A DNA stretch of 64,000 bases from Dolomedes plantarius (GCA_907164885.2 OU015496.1:101384132-101448131), one strand, 5' to 3'; shown: positions 13,436-29,200, numbered from the stretch's first letter. The notes: a model not told the origin generated them from the sequence alone. Made by a program: numbers and translations.

Positions 13436-16400
13436 CTCCAAGAAAATATCTTGCAATAGATTAGACAATTTTGATACATTGAAATTCAATGGATTTTCTA
13501 AAATTATAAAAAGTTTTATTTCAATAATATCAAAAGTTTGTTCTGTTGTACTTATGTGAATATGTTTTTCTAATAATATTTGAAAAGAAATCTTTGTTTT
13601 GACATTTTTTTTTCTAATTTCAGATAAAAAATTTGCTGTAAAAGCTAGATTTTTAGGAGTTTTACCAGTCATAGTTTCTCATATAAAAGCATATGCCAAA
13701 AGACACAAGGTTCTCAATTCTATTTTAAAACTATTGAAGAAGATTATGGGAAGTTGTAAGTAATTTTTAAAAATTATTTATTCCTTTTAGAATTTATTAT
13801 GCATAATTCAAAATTAGTATAACATTGTAGAGGACCAATTCCCTGAGAAAAGTTCATCATGAAAATATTACTTTCATATACATTTTTTGTTGCTTTTTTA
13901 ACCATGATTGACTTTGAGGCCTTTTTTTCAATCAACAAATTATTTTAAATGATTCAGATGAGGACTATTTGTTATTTTGTTATCAGTGTTTTACCATGTT
14001 AATTTGTTATCTTGGTACTTATGATGCTTCAAAATAATTAATAATTTGTTTCTTTAATTATGTTTCAAAGTAATTAATAGTTTGTCTATATAATATGTTT
14101 AAATTATTATGGTAAAACTTAACATTTTTCATATCTCGTTAGAAAAAATAGAAGTGTGTATTTTAATTTTGTTTTGCATTCTGATGAATGTACTGTGTGA
14201 ATGTAGTGAAACCATTTCTAGTTTTTTCTTATTAACAAAAATTTAAATCACATTTTAAATTATAGTTTTGATTGCAAAATAAATGTCAAATCAACTGGAG
14301 TTTTGTACTCTATGTTATAGTATATGTGAGTCTTTAATTTTGAAGTTCTAAAGAATGGACAAAATTATTAAAGATCTTTTTCATGTGCTGCAAAATTTTT
14401 GTTTTTTATTATGCTAAAATTGTTTTTATAAAATTTTCTAGCTGTGAATGCAACAAAATTAAGTAAAGATGGCTTACCGAAAGAGCTTATGCGATTTTTG
14501 GATGATCCTAAAAAAACTACAATCATTCCTGTTCTTGATGCAACCTCCGAAGCTACCCGAACAAGTATGTTATGAATACCTTTGTCATTTCATTTTCATT
14601 TAGCTCAAGTTTATTTATCTATTTCTTGAGCATTTACTGTAAAAAATAAATTAAATATGATCAGATTAAATAAAAGCTCCAATTTTTTCATGCTAAGATA
14701 TTGACAGAAAATCTTGCTTTGAATACATGTAGTTTTTAAATTATTTATCCATGTAATGAATACTAATGAAGATGCAGGAGTGAATGAAATAATTTTTTTT
14801 GTGTTATACATACTATTCTCAGTCTCAGATATTGTGTATAATTCTTTTGAATAGAGTAGGATGTAGATAAAAGTTTTTATTGTTGTGCATAAAATTAATT
14901 TGGACTTTAAATATGTTGCAGACACTTTGAATATATTGTCTGTCTTATTTATTATTATTATTATTACTAGATATTATTATTATTGAAAAATAATGTATTT
15001 TTGTCAGTGAGAGATTTTCTAAAAGAATGTGCAATACCCTCTGAAAGTAGAATTGTATAATGCTTACATTCCACATTATGATGTTGCACTTTGTTAAAAA
15101 CAGATCTAACATAATATATTGCCTTTATAACATGATACTAAACAGATTCACAATGTACCTGTTGTATCAAAAATTTTATGAAATATTTGACAAGTGGTCA
15201 CTTCTTATCAGTTATGTATAATATTTAAAGTATTGCAATAATTTCTATCTTGCACTTAATTTTTTTTTAATCTATTAGTGCTATACACAAAACAAGAAAC
15301 AGAACAAATTATTCATCAATATTTTGGAATGTATCTGTGTTTATCAAATAACGCTTTTAGTGGCAATAATATTTGTTTATTTCTGTCTTTTAATATAGTA
15401 AACATTTTTCTTTGTTTTTCTCAGCTAAGGGCCATATGCAATCACTTTTTAGTTTTTCTGGTAATAAAATAGTTTTACTATTAACAGTTATTTCTCTTCT
15501 AATTTATATATATTTCAAATAAACTCTGTCTTTCATCTTATCTTGAAATTAAAGGAGCTTTTAAATATAATGAAAAATACCTATAACTCTAATCCTTCAT
15601 CAGTTTTAACAAAACTTGTCTTATTCTGCTTCTACTGATACCTGAGATACTGCTTCTACTGTTTAAAAATACGGTGGTGTTGGTATATTTGTTGCTGTGT
15701 TGATTGCAGATGAACTAGTATAGAGTTCTGATGTTATATTGACTGTTTTTATATCCTAATTATAATATTGGTATCTATCTTTCTTCTGAAATATTTTATG
15801 AATCAGCTATACTGAATTTCAAAATACCCTGTTATACAAAATATCTACTAAAAGAATTAAGAAACAAAATTTCTGAAATCTTATAAACAATGTTTATTAT
15901 TTATTGCTATTAAGTATGAAAATTCTTTTTCTATATTTTAGGACACGCTGCTAGGCAATTTGTTAAAGAAGATGTCATTCCAAGGATTTTACAAATTCTG
16001 TTCACTGCTAATAGTGTAAATACATCTAAAAGTGCTACAGCATGTACTACCATCTGCAAAATAGGTTTACGGATTCTAGTGCATCTAACTCAAATAAGTA
16101 AGTCTTTTTCATTATGATGTAATTAATTTGTTAATACTCTTTTTTTAATTTGCAATGATTTTCTCAGAAGATATGAATTTCAATTTTCTTTTGCTTCATA
16201 TTCCATAGGGCTATTTTCTTGACAAACATTATATATTCTGCTTTTTAATATCATACAGTAAAATTTTCTATATTGATGGCTGTATTTATAGATATAATGC
16301 TATGACTGTTATAACTATACTGTCTCAGTAATTATTGTACTATTACTGTATTTTAAAATTTTATAATTTTAACTTTGCTCATCTATCCTTGAAATGAATG

Positions 16401-19400
16401 GATCCCCGTATATACAGACCAGTGGTGCACCCAGGGGGGGAAAGGGACCCTGCCCCCCCCCCTACGAAATAGAAATTGCATTATGAATATTGATTTTGCA
16501 TTATAAATATTTTTATCTGTTCATCTCGGCTCCCCATGCATTATAAATATTTTCATCCGTTCATCTCGCCCCCCCCCCCCCCCAAGAAAAAATCCTGGGT
16601 GCGCCACTGATACAGACAGTTCAAGACTCTCTCTGAAAGAGATTGCAGGTGCTGGAATTTATTCAGAGCTATTTTCTTTTTATATGTCCCTGGGTGCAAA
16701 CACAACACACTTTGATGGAGAATTAGAGACTATCAATATTGCCACTCAACAACTAATTATAAGAGAAAAGGATTTCGAAAAAGTGGTCATCTTGTCAGAC
16801 ACCATCTCAGCTATTCAACCTATAACTGCCTTTAAAGCCCCTGACTCAAGCAGGATTGAAGGTTGTAGAAAAATTTTTAAGCACCTTAAGGAAATGGACA
16901 AAGAGTGGAATTGCAGTAGATCCCAGCCCACTGTGGAGTCTACGGGAAAGAAATGGCTGACCAACTAGCCAAAAAAGGTACTCAGATAACACAAACATCA
17001 ATTACAGAAATTGCCTTCATTTCATCAAAAAAAATTATAAAGAGAAAAATGAATTCTCAGTATGAAAAGAGAAAATTAAGAGATATACAAAATAAGGAAT
17101 GGAAAGATGTAATATTATATATCCTCTCAGCACCAATTGGAACAAGTGTTGCTGCTTTTAGACTTGCCATGGGACATGATTGTTTGCCTAAATACCTTTT
17201 CAGGTTAGGTATTCTTGAAAGCCCAAACTGTATGGAAGTGCCCATGGATGCACAGCATTTGCCACTGTGCTTTGCATTATCAAGTAACTGTCTTTATGGC
17301 AGGTATTGGGAGGCCAGGGAACTGATGAGGACGAATGGATATCAACCCAATTAGACTGTTGTTTCTGCTCCAAGATTTCTATATGCCATTTTGTTTTGTG
17401 TTTTGTTTCTTCTGTTTGATTGTTGTATTTTAGTGGCATATAATAGTGTATAGATGTATGTCTAAGTGCTATTGCTTTAATAAAAAAAAAAACTTTGGTC
17501 ATCACTTTCCAGTTTATTTTATTTAGATTTCAAAATGTTAATACTCATAAGAGAGTTTATGAACTTAATTTGAATCGTTCTGTTTTCCAGAAATCGGCAG
17601 AGAAAAGCTTCTGTCTGCAGGAACCATTCCTTCCCTTTTAAATTGGTGTCGGACTTTATTAGAAATTCCTGGAAATCGCTATAATTGTTTGGTATCCCTT
17701 GTTAGTAATGTTGTTCAGAGATGCATGCCTGCTCGACCTTTACCAGTTAGGAAACTGAACAATCCTGTTATTTTTACCTTCTCAGAAAGCTTTTGTTTGA
17801 ATGAATCTGATAGTTCAGGTAAAACATTATATATTATAAATCTGTGTTTATATATGTTTTTAAACTAAAAAAATATTTGCATTTTACTTCAATATTGGTA
17901 ACTATTTATTGGTAAATAATAGCTGGAATACAATAAATGCTCAAATTTAAAACAAAACTATGTTATTATAAAACCAAAGTTATTTGAAGGTAATAAGTGT
18001 AATATCGTAAATATTCTTTCATTCAAACTTTTATTTTTCCTGTGTAGTTTTTAAGCACTATGATGTGAAGTAGACTTTTTTTCAACTTCTATAGTATGAA
18101 TATTTTAGTAACTGCTTTACAGCCTTATTTAATACTGTTATTCCCTTAATTAAAATATCTCATTTAAATACTTCTTATATATTCATTTTTAATTTTTAGA
18201 AGGAAGAAACGATGATACTTTGAGTTTAGCTTCATCCACTCTATCCTCAGCTGACAGTGGAACTGATTCTGAAGAGGTATGACATTTTTATACAGTATAA
18301 AGATTGATTAATTCTTTAATATTTATTTAAAATATGTCATTTATAGCTGTTGTTTTTTTTGAAAAAAAATTTTAATAGAAAGTATGTAAATAATATATTT
18401 TAGCTGGTCTTCACATTAGATTATTTAAGTAGGCTAGAGAACATGAAAAAAGGCAGAATATTAGTGAGACAAAAAATAGCATAAGTGATATATGCTTGGT
18501 TACTCATGAGGAATTATTAGTACATAGTGACTAAATATTTCCATTAACAATATATTCTTTTTTTATTATTTTTTACTACGATAAAATCTTGAGTATAATA
18601 CGTACTTTTTTTCCACATTTTGGCTCGCAAAAATGAGGGTGCATATTATACTCATGTACAAAAAAACGTAGTTTTAAACATTGAATAAACGACAAACAAT
18701 AGATGAGCTGTATTCTAGTGAAAGTGGTTCAGACTGATAATTTGACAGTATTGTTTGTTTTCATAAGTTCTTTTTCTACCGAATTTGACGTTTTTGTTTC
18801 TTTTTATTACAAATTTTATTTATGTTAATAAATATTTGTGCAATTTTTAACTATAAAATTGAAAAGTTATGGGTGCATATTATAGGCGAATTTTAAATTT
18901 TTCCGAAAAATACATGCAAAATTAAGCACGTGTATTATACACATGTGCATATTATAGTCAAGATTTTACGGTATGTTTATTTCTCCAACTTAATTATGGA
19001 ATATCAATTTTAAAATCTCATATTAAAAACTTATTATAGAAATTAGCAAAGCACATACACACACACAACAGCGATCTTTATATGTAATCTAAAAATAGAA
19101 AAATAGAGTTCTCCTTTTTCGTACATATTTTATGTTTATGGTAGCACTGTCAATATTAAGTAAAGAGAAAGGGATTGATGTCATAAATGCCTCAGTACAG
19201 CATTAAGATATGTAAATGACAAGTATGTCTCACTGAATTTTGTTTGCATCTTGATTGATACCTTGATGTACCAAAATAAACATACAATTTCAAAAGGAAT
19301 CTTGCATATTGGAAATGTTTTAGTGTAGTTCACTCTTGCTGTTTACATGAAGGTCTAGAGTGGTGTCAATGACAAAACTAGAAACTTTGTTTCTTTCATC

Positions 19401-19603
19401 AATGTTGGAAAGAGGTTATATGTGTTATTTGTATCTTACTGGCATACATTAGTCAAATTTCACTGAAAAATGTCACCACAACATGCAGTGACTAAGATCT
19501 GTGATTCGTTTCTCATTTCATTTATGAAAACTTAATGTGAAGAATTATTTCATGCCTATCACTCCAGTTGCATGGGATAAATACCATAAACAGCACCATA
19601 ACC

Positions 19604-19635
<32 letters not shown>

Positions 19636-22600
19636 ACGTACGAATATATTTCGGGGTTTCTATATAGTTTAAAAGTTAAAGAAAATTGAATTTTTATTTT
19701 TTTTAAATTACTGATTTAATAAATTAGCTAATATACTGAAGATAAGTTCTAAATAATATATTTATAATGTATATTTATTCAAGTTCTAATCTCTGTAACT
19801 TATTTGTTGAAGCACTATACTGGTGTTTCTTTACAGGAAATAAGACCTATTGCTGAGCACTTAGAGACCCAGTATACTGAATGCATTGAGCAGTTTTCTG
19901 TATATTTTGATGAAATAAGTGATCTTCATGACATCAGAGTAAGTTGATTTCAATCATTCAGATTCTTAACTAATTATTCCTATTTTAATGATTTTAGCTG
20001 TATAAAAGCATGTGACCATGACTTTTACATAAAAAATCAAGTCTGTGGCATACAACCATTTGGAATTTGAATTAATTTTGAATTTTTAAATTAACTTTCA
20101 TTTTATACAAAAATGTTTTAATATATTGACATCATTTTGATTTTAAGCAAAAATTTACTTAAATGTACGTAACTTTTTTTTTTTTTGTTTTGGTGTGTGT
20201 GTGTGTGCTTGACCTCTTTTATCAAGTCTGAATATTCATTAGTTTCGCCAGTAAAACTTCCTCTATAATTTTAGTATACTAACCTCTCATTATTTTTTTC
20301 GATAATTTAATATGTTTGAAGTAATAATTTAAAAGAAAATGAATTTGTAATCTTTTCACCTGTGAATATTAGTAAATAATTTTTATGGTATAATTATTTA
20401 TATTGACATTTCAAAGTACTACATGTTAGACAACTAACGATATGTACAATATCTGTATTTGTTAAATGGTAACCCAATAGATAGATTTTTCTTTATACTG
20501 AGTCTAAAACCTTAAATATTCATACAATATGTTAGAAAGATTAATTATGATTTTCTATACGATTTGAAATGTTAGAGATTTTTACTTGGGTTTTCATAAA
20601 ATGCAAGAAAAAGTGACCATAGGACAATATGTAACTTTTGAATAGGTGCAGTTCATATATTAATAGGAAATTATATATACAATTATGATCATTAACCAAG
20701 ATATTTTCTACTCTTCTGGTAGCAAAGAGTGTCATCCTTCAGTTAATTCCTCAAATGAATAAATGTACTTAAAGTATGCATTCTTACATATGGAATATGA
20801 GTTAAAATAAAAATTTTGGATTCCTTTAAGTTTAATTTTTGATTCTTTGACTTGAATCCAAAATGGTTTTAAATTTATTATTTTTATTTGTGTTTCTCAA
20901 AAACCATGTATTTTTGTTCAAAGTTAAATCAACAGCTGTTACAGTAATAATATATTTATATTTTTAAAGTTCAATGAACTGTGTGTAACTAGGAGAGTTT
21001 TGAATAATACATTACACTGAAATATTACTGAGCCATTTTTTAAAAACAGCTTTTTGAGTTGGCTTGAGAACATTGAAAATGTTAGACAGTGGCATAACAA
21101 GGGGAGGGCAAGGGGTCTATCCTGCCATGGGTGCCATTTGCAGAGGAGCGCAAAATGGTCCGTAAGACCATTGGACTATTTCGTCCCCAAGACCATAGGG
21201 GGGGGGGTGCCAAAAAGGTATCGTGCCCTGGGTGTCAGTTATGCTCACTACACTACTGATTTTTGAGTATGATTGAGAGAGAAGGGCAGAAAAAGTATAT
21301 GCTTCCTTATACATTTTTTGACAAACTTAAGGCCCCATGATTTACTATAATAATAACTACACAAAACCCCTGTATCTGCTGTAACTTTATATTGGTATTT
21401 CATTGTATTATTTCTTAGAATGATTTTAAAAAATGAGTTATTTATTTTTATTTATATTTTATAGCATCAATATGCCTCTGGAGATGAAAGCCATCCAGAC
21501 TGCATAAAATCAGATAAATTCATCTCATCACCTGTGTCAGAGCTTAAAGACTTGAAAATTAATACCCAAATTCCAAAGATTAATCAAAGACTTCCAAGCA
21601 CTTGTGTAACTAGAAAAGACATGCAGCGAAAAATACGCAAACCTCAAAGTGAAATAACTATGTACACTAAAGAAAAATCTAAATCTCTATCTGTAACTGG
21701 CATATCTACTGGTGTGCAAAGTAATCATGGTAAAATTCCCAGGAAATGTGTTGTATCTGATTCTGCTTGTGATACTTTGGAAAAAAATTTCTCGAAGGTG
21801 GAACCAGGGGATTATCCTTATCATCTAACTGCATCTGAATGTCATCATCTTCTCGAAAGTGCTAGAGAAGAGCGTAAAAATCAGAAATTTCTTGAAAGTG
21901 TTAGTACATCTGAGGTCTATGAGAGACAGTCTTTATCTACAATATCCGTTTCTCCATTTGTGAAACTTGCCTATCCTGATATTCATAGTGGTTTGTGTAT
22001 TCATGAATCGGAAGCAAAGTTGTTGGAACCTGATCCATACCTTATGCGGTAAGGTTTTAAGATAGCCTATGGACTTATTCAAGTAATTGCTGATTATACA
22101 TATGCATGTTATTAATTGGTAATTAAAAAATTTATGTATATGCAGGGCCCGATTTAGAAAATTCTTGACTATAGGCACAATTCGGGATGGGGGCCCCCTA
22201 ACACTGATGTAGGCATAAAATTTCCAAAATTGACACAAAAAAAAAATAATCATGAATCATTAGGAAAGTACCATTTTACGAAGAATTGGCTATTTGAAGT
22301 GTAGAAGCCTAGAACATTATCAAATAACAAAAAGCAATACAACATATTAACTTCATCATTAAAACACCAATACAATGCAACCAGAAAAACTTATTAATCC
22401 TTTCTATACACTATAACATATATATGATGAACTATACATATAACTATACATATGATGAACCAATCAATCAAATTTGAAAGGATATATAAGAAAATTGCTA
22501 TTAAAACAGTTAAAAAAATTGAATTGGGAATTTTTTCTTCTTTTCCTTTTAAAATAAAAATTTTGGGGGAGCCCCCTAGGCCCGGGCCTAATGGAAAATC

Positions 22601-25600
22601 AGGTCCTGTGCATATGTGTGTTTCAAACCATTAGATCTGTTACCGTTATAGCTAATAATCGTTAGAACTGAGCTTTAAACCTCAACACAATGTCTTTATA
22701 GTCCCTCAATTGTGGTTATTCATATATGTTAAATATGTGTAATACTGGTCCTGATAGGTACTTATTTTAGACTTATTTAAATACTGTATTAAATTCAGAT
22801 CATGGAATCGGTACCTTATCATAAGATTGATGGCAAAAACTTAGATAAGAATTTTGGATCTAGAAATGAGGCAGTCTGTCTATACCTAATTGATTCAAAC
22901 GAACACTTCTATCTTAAATAATAATCAGTAAAGTTATTATCATTATTAATGCTATTCATCAGCATTTAAGTTTGAAAAAAAAACTCTTTATAGATTATAT
23001 CTACAGATAAATTTTTAAAGTATGAGTCACAATTAAAGATACAAAAAATTATTGCATTACTACAAATAATTTAAAGAAATCATTTTTGCATTTTATTGTT
23101 TTATAAATACTTTTAAGATTACCTTAAAATGTGCCTGAAAAAATAGTATATTAATATGCTGATTGCTTAAATATCTATTTGGATTCAGTATCATAGGTAT
23201 AGCATTATTGATTAAGCTGCCTGAAGTATCTTTTTAAATCCTTTTGCATTACTGCAAATAATTTAAGAAAACCATTTTTGTATTGTTTTATAAATACTTT
23301 TCATTATTGATTAAGATTACCATAAAATGTTCCTGAAAAATTAGTATATTCTTATGCTGATTGCTTAAATGTCTATTTGAATTCATTATCATAGGTATAA
23401 GTATTGTTAATTAAGCTGCGTGAAGTATCCTTTTAAAAAAAAATTGTTTTGGGTACATGAGAAATGACTAGACACTCTAAAGCATTATTTCATTGGTAAA
23501 TTGTAGGAACTATGCTAAATAAGAAATCAAAGGTTTTTCCTCTTCTAAATATTGGATTACTTTGTGATCACTAACTAACTTGTGTAAATACTATATAACT
23601 CTATAAATCACACGTAAGTATATTTATTTATTTTAATGATACTTATGTTTTACTTATATTTATTTAATTTTTAATGGTGATCATGGCAAGAGGGGATATA
23701 TAATGAGAATCACAAGTAGCAATGTATTAAGGAGAATGATCCAATGTACAAAGTAAATCACCCTCCAACTGCATCCCTAAAGTACAAATATTTTAATTAT
23801 ATTTCTTGAATTATTTGGATTGCAGTTAATCACTAATTTTTTTAAATCTTATATCTTTATAATTATTGTCTTATATTTTCCTCAGAAATGATTTTATGGA
23901 TTAAAATGTTTAATTCAGTATGGATAATTTGATCATTAAAAGTTTATTATTTTATTGATTTATTTTCATAATTATTTTAATAACAGATTTTAATAATCAT
24001 TATTTATTTAAAATAAACTGTCAATATTTTATAATTAATTTTGATATTTAACAGCCCCTTTTAATGTTTCTTTTTAAGGCATGAAGTTTTTCGGCATACA
24101 GAACAGATGGCACATGGTGATTATATGTACACAGAAGTCTACAGCTTTGACAGCCTAATAAATGAAAATTTAAGTTCTTTACCCTTATCAAATAATGATA
24201 AGCAAAGGTAATTATTTATATATTTAATGTATGATAATTTTTGCGTTAAAATTTACGTCACTAAATCTCATGAATATACTCTTGTTTTAGCTCTACAATA
24301 AATATTTTATGGTTACTTCACCTATATATATATATTATGTTATATTTATAAAATAACATACAAGCAAAACTGAAATGATTTTCTTGAAGTTTTCAAATTT
24401 TGTATCCATATCCCTTAACAAAGAATCTCCAGATTTTCTTTCAAATTTCATTGAAAAAGTAAAAATAGATAAGTGAAATACTAATATACACTTAATGAAA
24501 GGTATATATAATTATTAGAAGGACGATTGAATAAACATAGCAATGAAATCAAGAGGGAAACTACAAATGGGGTTATTTATTAGCAGTGTTTCTTCCTGGT
24601 TAATAATGACATGACTAGTAAAATTATATATACTAGTTATCAAAAATTAAGGAAAAATCACAAAAGGGGGGATAACACATTCAAAACTAGGCCAATCTGT
24701 TTAAAATTTGAATATGTTGTTAATTAAAAGGTGCTGAACAATACTACATTTTGCAAAATAGTGGCACTGCAGTCAGAATACGTCATTTGCGAGAAGCATA
24801 AAAGTGCATGTTTCAGAGCAAGGTGGCAATTGTCATTGCGAGGCTGAGATTAGACATCTGGCATAGCCAAATCGTAATAATGACTTCCAGGCATCATTTC
24901 ACCAAAGAACTACGATGGCGAGCTATTGGGAGACTAGAGGCAGGACAAAGTCAGACAGAAGGGGCCAGATGGCTAAATGTGAGTCCGTCTGTGGTTCATA
25001 GACTTTGGCAACAATTTCTAACCATGGATTCAGCATTCAGGAGGTTCAGCCAAGGACGGCTATATGCTACGACGAGTGCCGATGATCGATATTTGCCATT
25101 ATGTGCATGAAGGAATAGAACCGCAACTCCATCTGAACTCAGATCCCAGTGACGTAGCGAGCATAACTGGAGCCCGGGACACGATACCTTTTTGGCGCCC
25201 CCCTTTCCGAAAAACATATAGTAATATAGTATATAGAATGAGTGAAAAGGACCATTTGGCGCCCCTGTTTGAGTGGGGCCCGGGGCATGATAGACCCCCT
25301 TGCCCACCCCACACTACGCCATTGTCAGATCCTCCCTTGCTGCAAGCTCTGGAAGGTTGGTATCAACATCAACCATGCGTAGAAGGCTTCACGAAGGTGG
25401 TCATTTTACGAGGCGACCAGCCATTTGTGTCCCGCTCACGTCATGCCATAGGCGGGAACATTTGCATTAAGTGTGTCAACATGTTCACTGGACGTGTGTT
25501 CAATGGAAGGCTGTTCTCTTTACGGATGAGTCCAGGTTTAGCCTCCAAAGCGATAGTAGGCGTATTTCGATTTGGAGAGAACCTGGAACTCATTTTCATC

Positions 25601-26143
25601 CATCACACATCCGTGAAAGAGATGCATACGGATCAGGCAGTGTCTGTGTTTGGGGTGGTATCTCTTTGGGTAGACGCACAGACCTCCATGTCTTTCCCCG
25701 TGGAAATGTGAATGCTCACACCTATAGAGATAACATCCTTGATGCTTATGTACACCCTTATGCCGGGGCAATAGATGGTGCTTTTGTGCTACAGGACGAT
25801 AACGCGAGACCACACAGGGCTCGCATCGTGGATGCTTATCTTGAGCTGGAAACAATTCAGTGCATGGAGTGGCCAGCTCGATCACCGGACCTGAATCCTA
25901 TTGAGCATGTTTGGGATGCTTTAGGATGACGTATAGCTGTTCTCAATCCTCCTCCTAGCCATGCTTTCAACTGCTTTGCAAGAGCAGTGGCTCTCACTTC
26001 CTACCGAACTCATAGACCGCATAATTGACAGCATCACACATTGCTGTATGTGCTGTATAATGTGTATAAGTTTCACTAAATTCTGCGCGTAACTTTTTGA
26101 GTAATCGCTATTTTTGTGACTTTTCCTTAATTTTTCATAACCA

Positions 26144-26205
<62 letters not shown>

Positions 26206-29200
26206 GCACTAAAGTACCATATAAACTAATATCATGCAGTGAACATTGTACAGTCCTTGTGCTAATGTTAGTTGAAGCCCCTAACATTGAATTGTGATAT
26301 TATTTGAGCCAATGTTGCAGTCCTTTCACTTGATATGAATGTTGACAGATGATGCCAGTCATGGCCTCCAGAGTCTTTTGATGGCCACACTATTGCAGTA
26401 GGTTCGTTGTTTTACTGGAATTCTTCTATTCAAGATACACCCTTGAAATGGTTGAAGATGAAAATCTAAACTTGGTTAGTATTGCCGAAATGCCATGACC
26501 CATTGCACAAGTATCAACCGTCATACCTTGTTGAAATTCACCCTTTTTAAGTATCCATAAATGTCTGGTACTCTATATAAGCTTCTTGCAGATGAAAGCA
26601 TTTATGAGAAAGTCAGTATTGCTGCATGTTCCGATAGAGATTGTTTATCCCAATTATTCTAGCACTTCTGTCTATATATATATATATATGTATAATAAAC
26701 ACATAATAAAACACATCTCTATGTATATATGCGATTGAGAGAGAGAATCCTTAGACAAAAATTATTTTATCACATTTTTGGAACACTGGAAATTTAGCAG
26801 TTGATGGTCAGAAATTCAAATATCTAACCCACACAACAACCTTTTTTTTTACCCTAGTGAAAATTTGTTTTCCAAAAATAATCATCAAGCTTTAACATGT
26901 CTGAAAGAGAAAGATAGAAATTTGCTATATTTGATATCACAATTATTGTGCATTTGATTAATGAACTTAAATGGGGTTCTGGAGGTCTTGTTCACATATC
27001 TAGACAGATAATTTGAAAGAAAAGTCAAAGCTCTGAGAAATTAAAGATGGCTTGTCTTATTCAAACAAATCAAATTGTGCAATCATGATTAATAAGCATG
27101 AAATTCCTTATGATTTTTTGCTATTCACTTCTGTAATGCTATCATTTATAAATTTCTTTGGGTATTTATATTCATCTCAAGTTGTAATGTAGATGAATAT
27201 AATAGAATAAAGAAATTAAGTTTTCATCTTGACAATTAAGAGTTCTAAATCAAATGTACTTAATCAAATACCTGGGAAATCCTGGTTGGATTATACCCAT
27301 AGGTAGTTTATGTTCTTTAAGATTTATAATGTGGTATATTTTATTTTTCCTTTATAAATATGGTGTTTAAGAGGAAACATTTTGTTATATCCTCTTCGAT
27401 AGCCCATCTGCTTTTTCAGTACCTGATAAGAAACAATTTGTTTATTTGTTAATGCCTAACGTTGACATTTTCTTTTTGATAATAGCATGTGATTAAGAAA
27501 TTGGTTTAGCAAACTATGGAATTTAGTGTAGTTTCCAAACTAAAAGTATTATTGAAATAATAAATTTATTTTCTTTTATAATTTTAATGTAAATTTCCAT
27601 TTATTCATTGCATTAATTTTTTTTGAGTAGGAAATTATTTATTCTCAAGGTTTCCTTATGTTGAAAAACAATAAAGGTGTTATTGTTTCATAGGATATAT
27701 ACTGATCAACAAAGTGAACATTTGCAGTTTGAGGCTAGATTTGAAAGTGGAAATTTGAGAAAAGTATTTTGGGTAAGTCAATGAAACATTAATTTTATAT
27801 TAAATAGTGTTTTTAATCAGTCATAACTTCTAATTTTGGAACTTTTTAATAAATTTCTTCCTATATATATGTTTAGAAAGGCAATGGAGAATATGATCTC
27901 ATACTCAATCCAGATATCAACTCCAAATCTCATCTACAGTGGTTTTATTTTGAAGTGTCCAGGATGAAGTCTGGTTGCCCATATACTTTCAACATCATTA
28001 ACATGGAAAAATCTACTAGTCAGTTTAATGATGGTATGTTAGACTTAGGTAATAAAACTGTAGTCTTAGAGTCAGTGCATGTTTTTATTCCAATAGTGTG
28101 TTTAAGAGAGATAAATTGAATCATATATCAAACATCTGGCACATTTACTTAGTAACTCTCTGTGCTTGTTTGAAATGCAGATAATAGTTTGGAATGAAAA
28201 AATGGCTCATTTAAAGCTACAAAACTCTGTGTAACTGCCTGGTGCTTTATAAAGAGTTACACACATTATCCACATGTGCAATCTTTAATTTTCTTACAAA
28301 ATATTTAAAAAAACTGCTAAAATGAATTATCCTTTTTCTATACTGATGACTATATTATATTTTTTTGCTATGCCTTACATTTACTCCTTCATAATTTTTC
28401 AGAATTATGATGATACTATAAATGGAAAGTAGTTTCTGATTTATGTAAGCTTTTTCTCATGAACATGAATATTACTTATTTTAGACAATTGTGTCATTTC
28501 AGGTATGTGTCCTGTGATGTTTTCTGTGAGGAACCATGTGGAGTTGAAACAGGGATGGAAAAGAGTGGGCTCTAACATATGCTATTATCGTAATCATTAC
28601 ACTCAGGGACCATCAACCAACTCGATCCTCCGAAACAAGCCTTATTATACTCTAACTTTCACTGTTACTTTTGAGCACCCAAATGATGTCTGTTATTTTG
28701 CGTATCATTATCCGTATACATTTACTACTCTTCAGGTTTGTTCATAGCTATTTGTAATATATTTTCCTTTTGTTTTATTTTTATAAGTTTATTATGCACT
28801 AGCTGAATACCCGTGCTTTTGCTATGGAGTACATTCAAATTAAATACAATGGTCAATATATGCAATTAATGCCAAAAAAAATATATTTATAAGAGAATCA
28901 TAACTGATATTTTTACAGACAAAATAATGCAGAAGAAAATATTCAAATTAAATACAATGGTCAATGTATGCAATCAATTTATATGTTTAGTATCCATAAA
29001 ACATACTAAATTGATTTAAATTCTTAAAAAACTTCCATGTCAATTAGTCTAGTGGTTAAATTTTATCTTTTACCATTTTTTATTTTTTCATTTTATTTTT
29101 TTTTTCAATCTATTTTGTTGTTATGCATGTGATGCAAAATTTATTTAAAGTATCACAAAAAGAAAAGAAACCACATGATCAGAATTTAATAAATTAAATT

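Larger units (their letters stand above)
24631..26146 (+). mobile_element. Tc1-like transposon carrying a nested hAT-like MITE
   Basis: About 1.5 kb in intron 12. The left end TACTAGTTATCAAAAATTAA and the complement of the right end CACTGGTTATGAAAAATTAA are inverted repeats about 35 bp long, next to TA (24629-24630, 26147-26148). The right TA merges into a (TA)n microsatellite. The transposase is interrupted by the MITE at 25147-25324. Confidence 0.93.

Noticed and set aside
13296..13672. Overlapping 87- and 111-codon frames on opposite strands
   Set aside because: The central part is a (CA)n(TA)n repeat. The real coding segment here is CCP1 exon 5, from 13624.
16953..17354. Separate 133-codon gene
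   Set aside because: It begins with [12 protein letters not shown], the end of the RNase H domain; it is the frameshifted tail of the LINE fragment.
25064..25711. 215-codon plus-strand frame and antisense frames over the Tc1 copy
   Set aside because: Out-of-frame shadows of the transposase and the nested MITE; the family match is in the frame 25471-25929.
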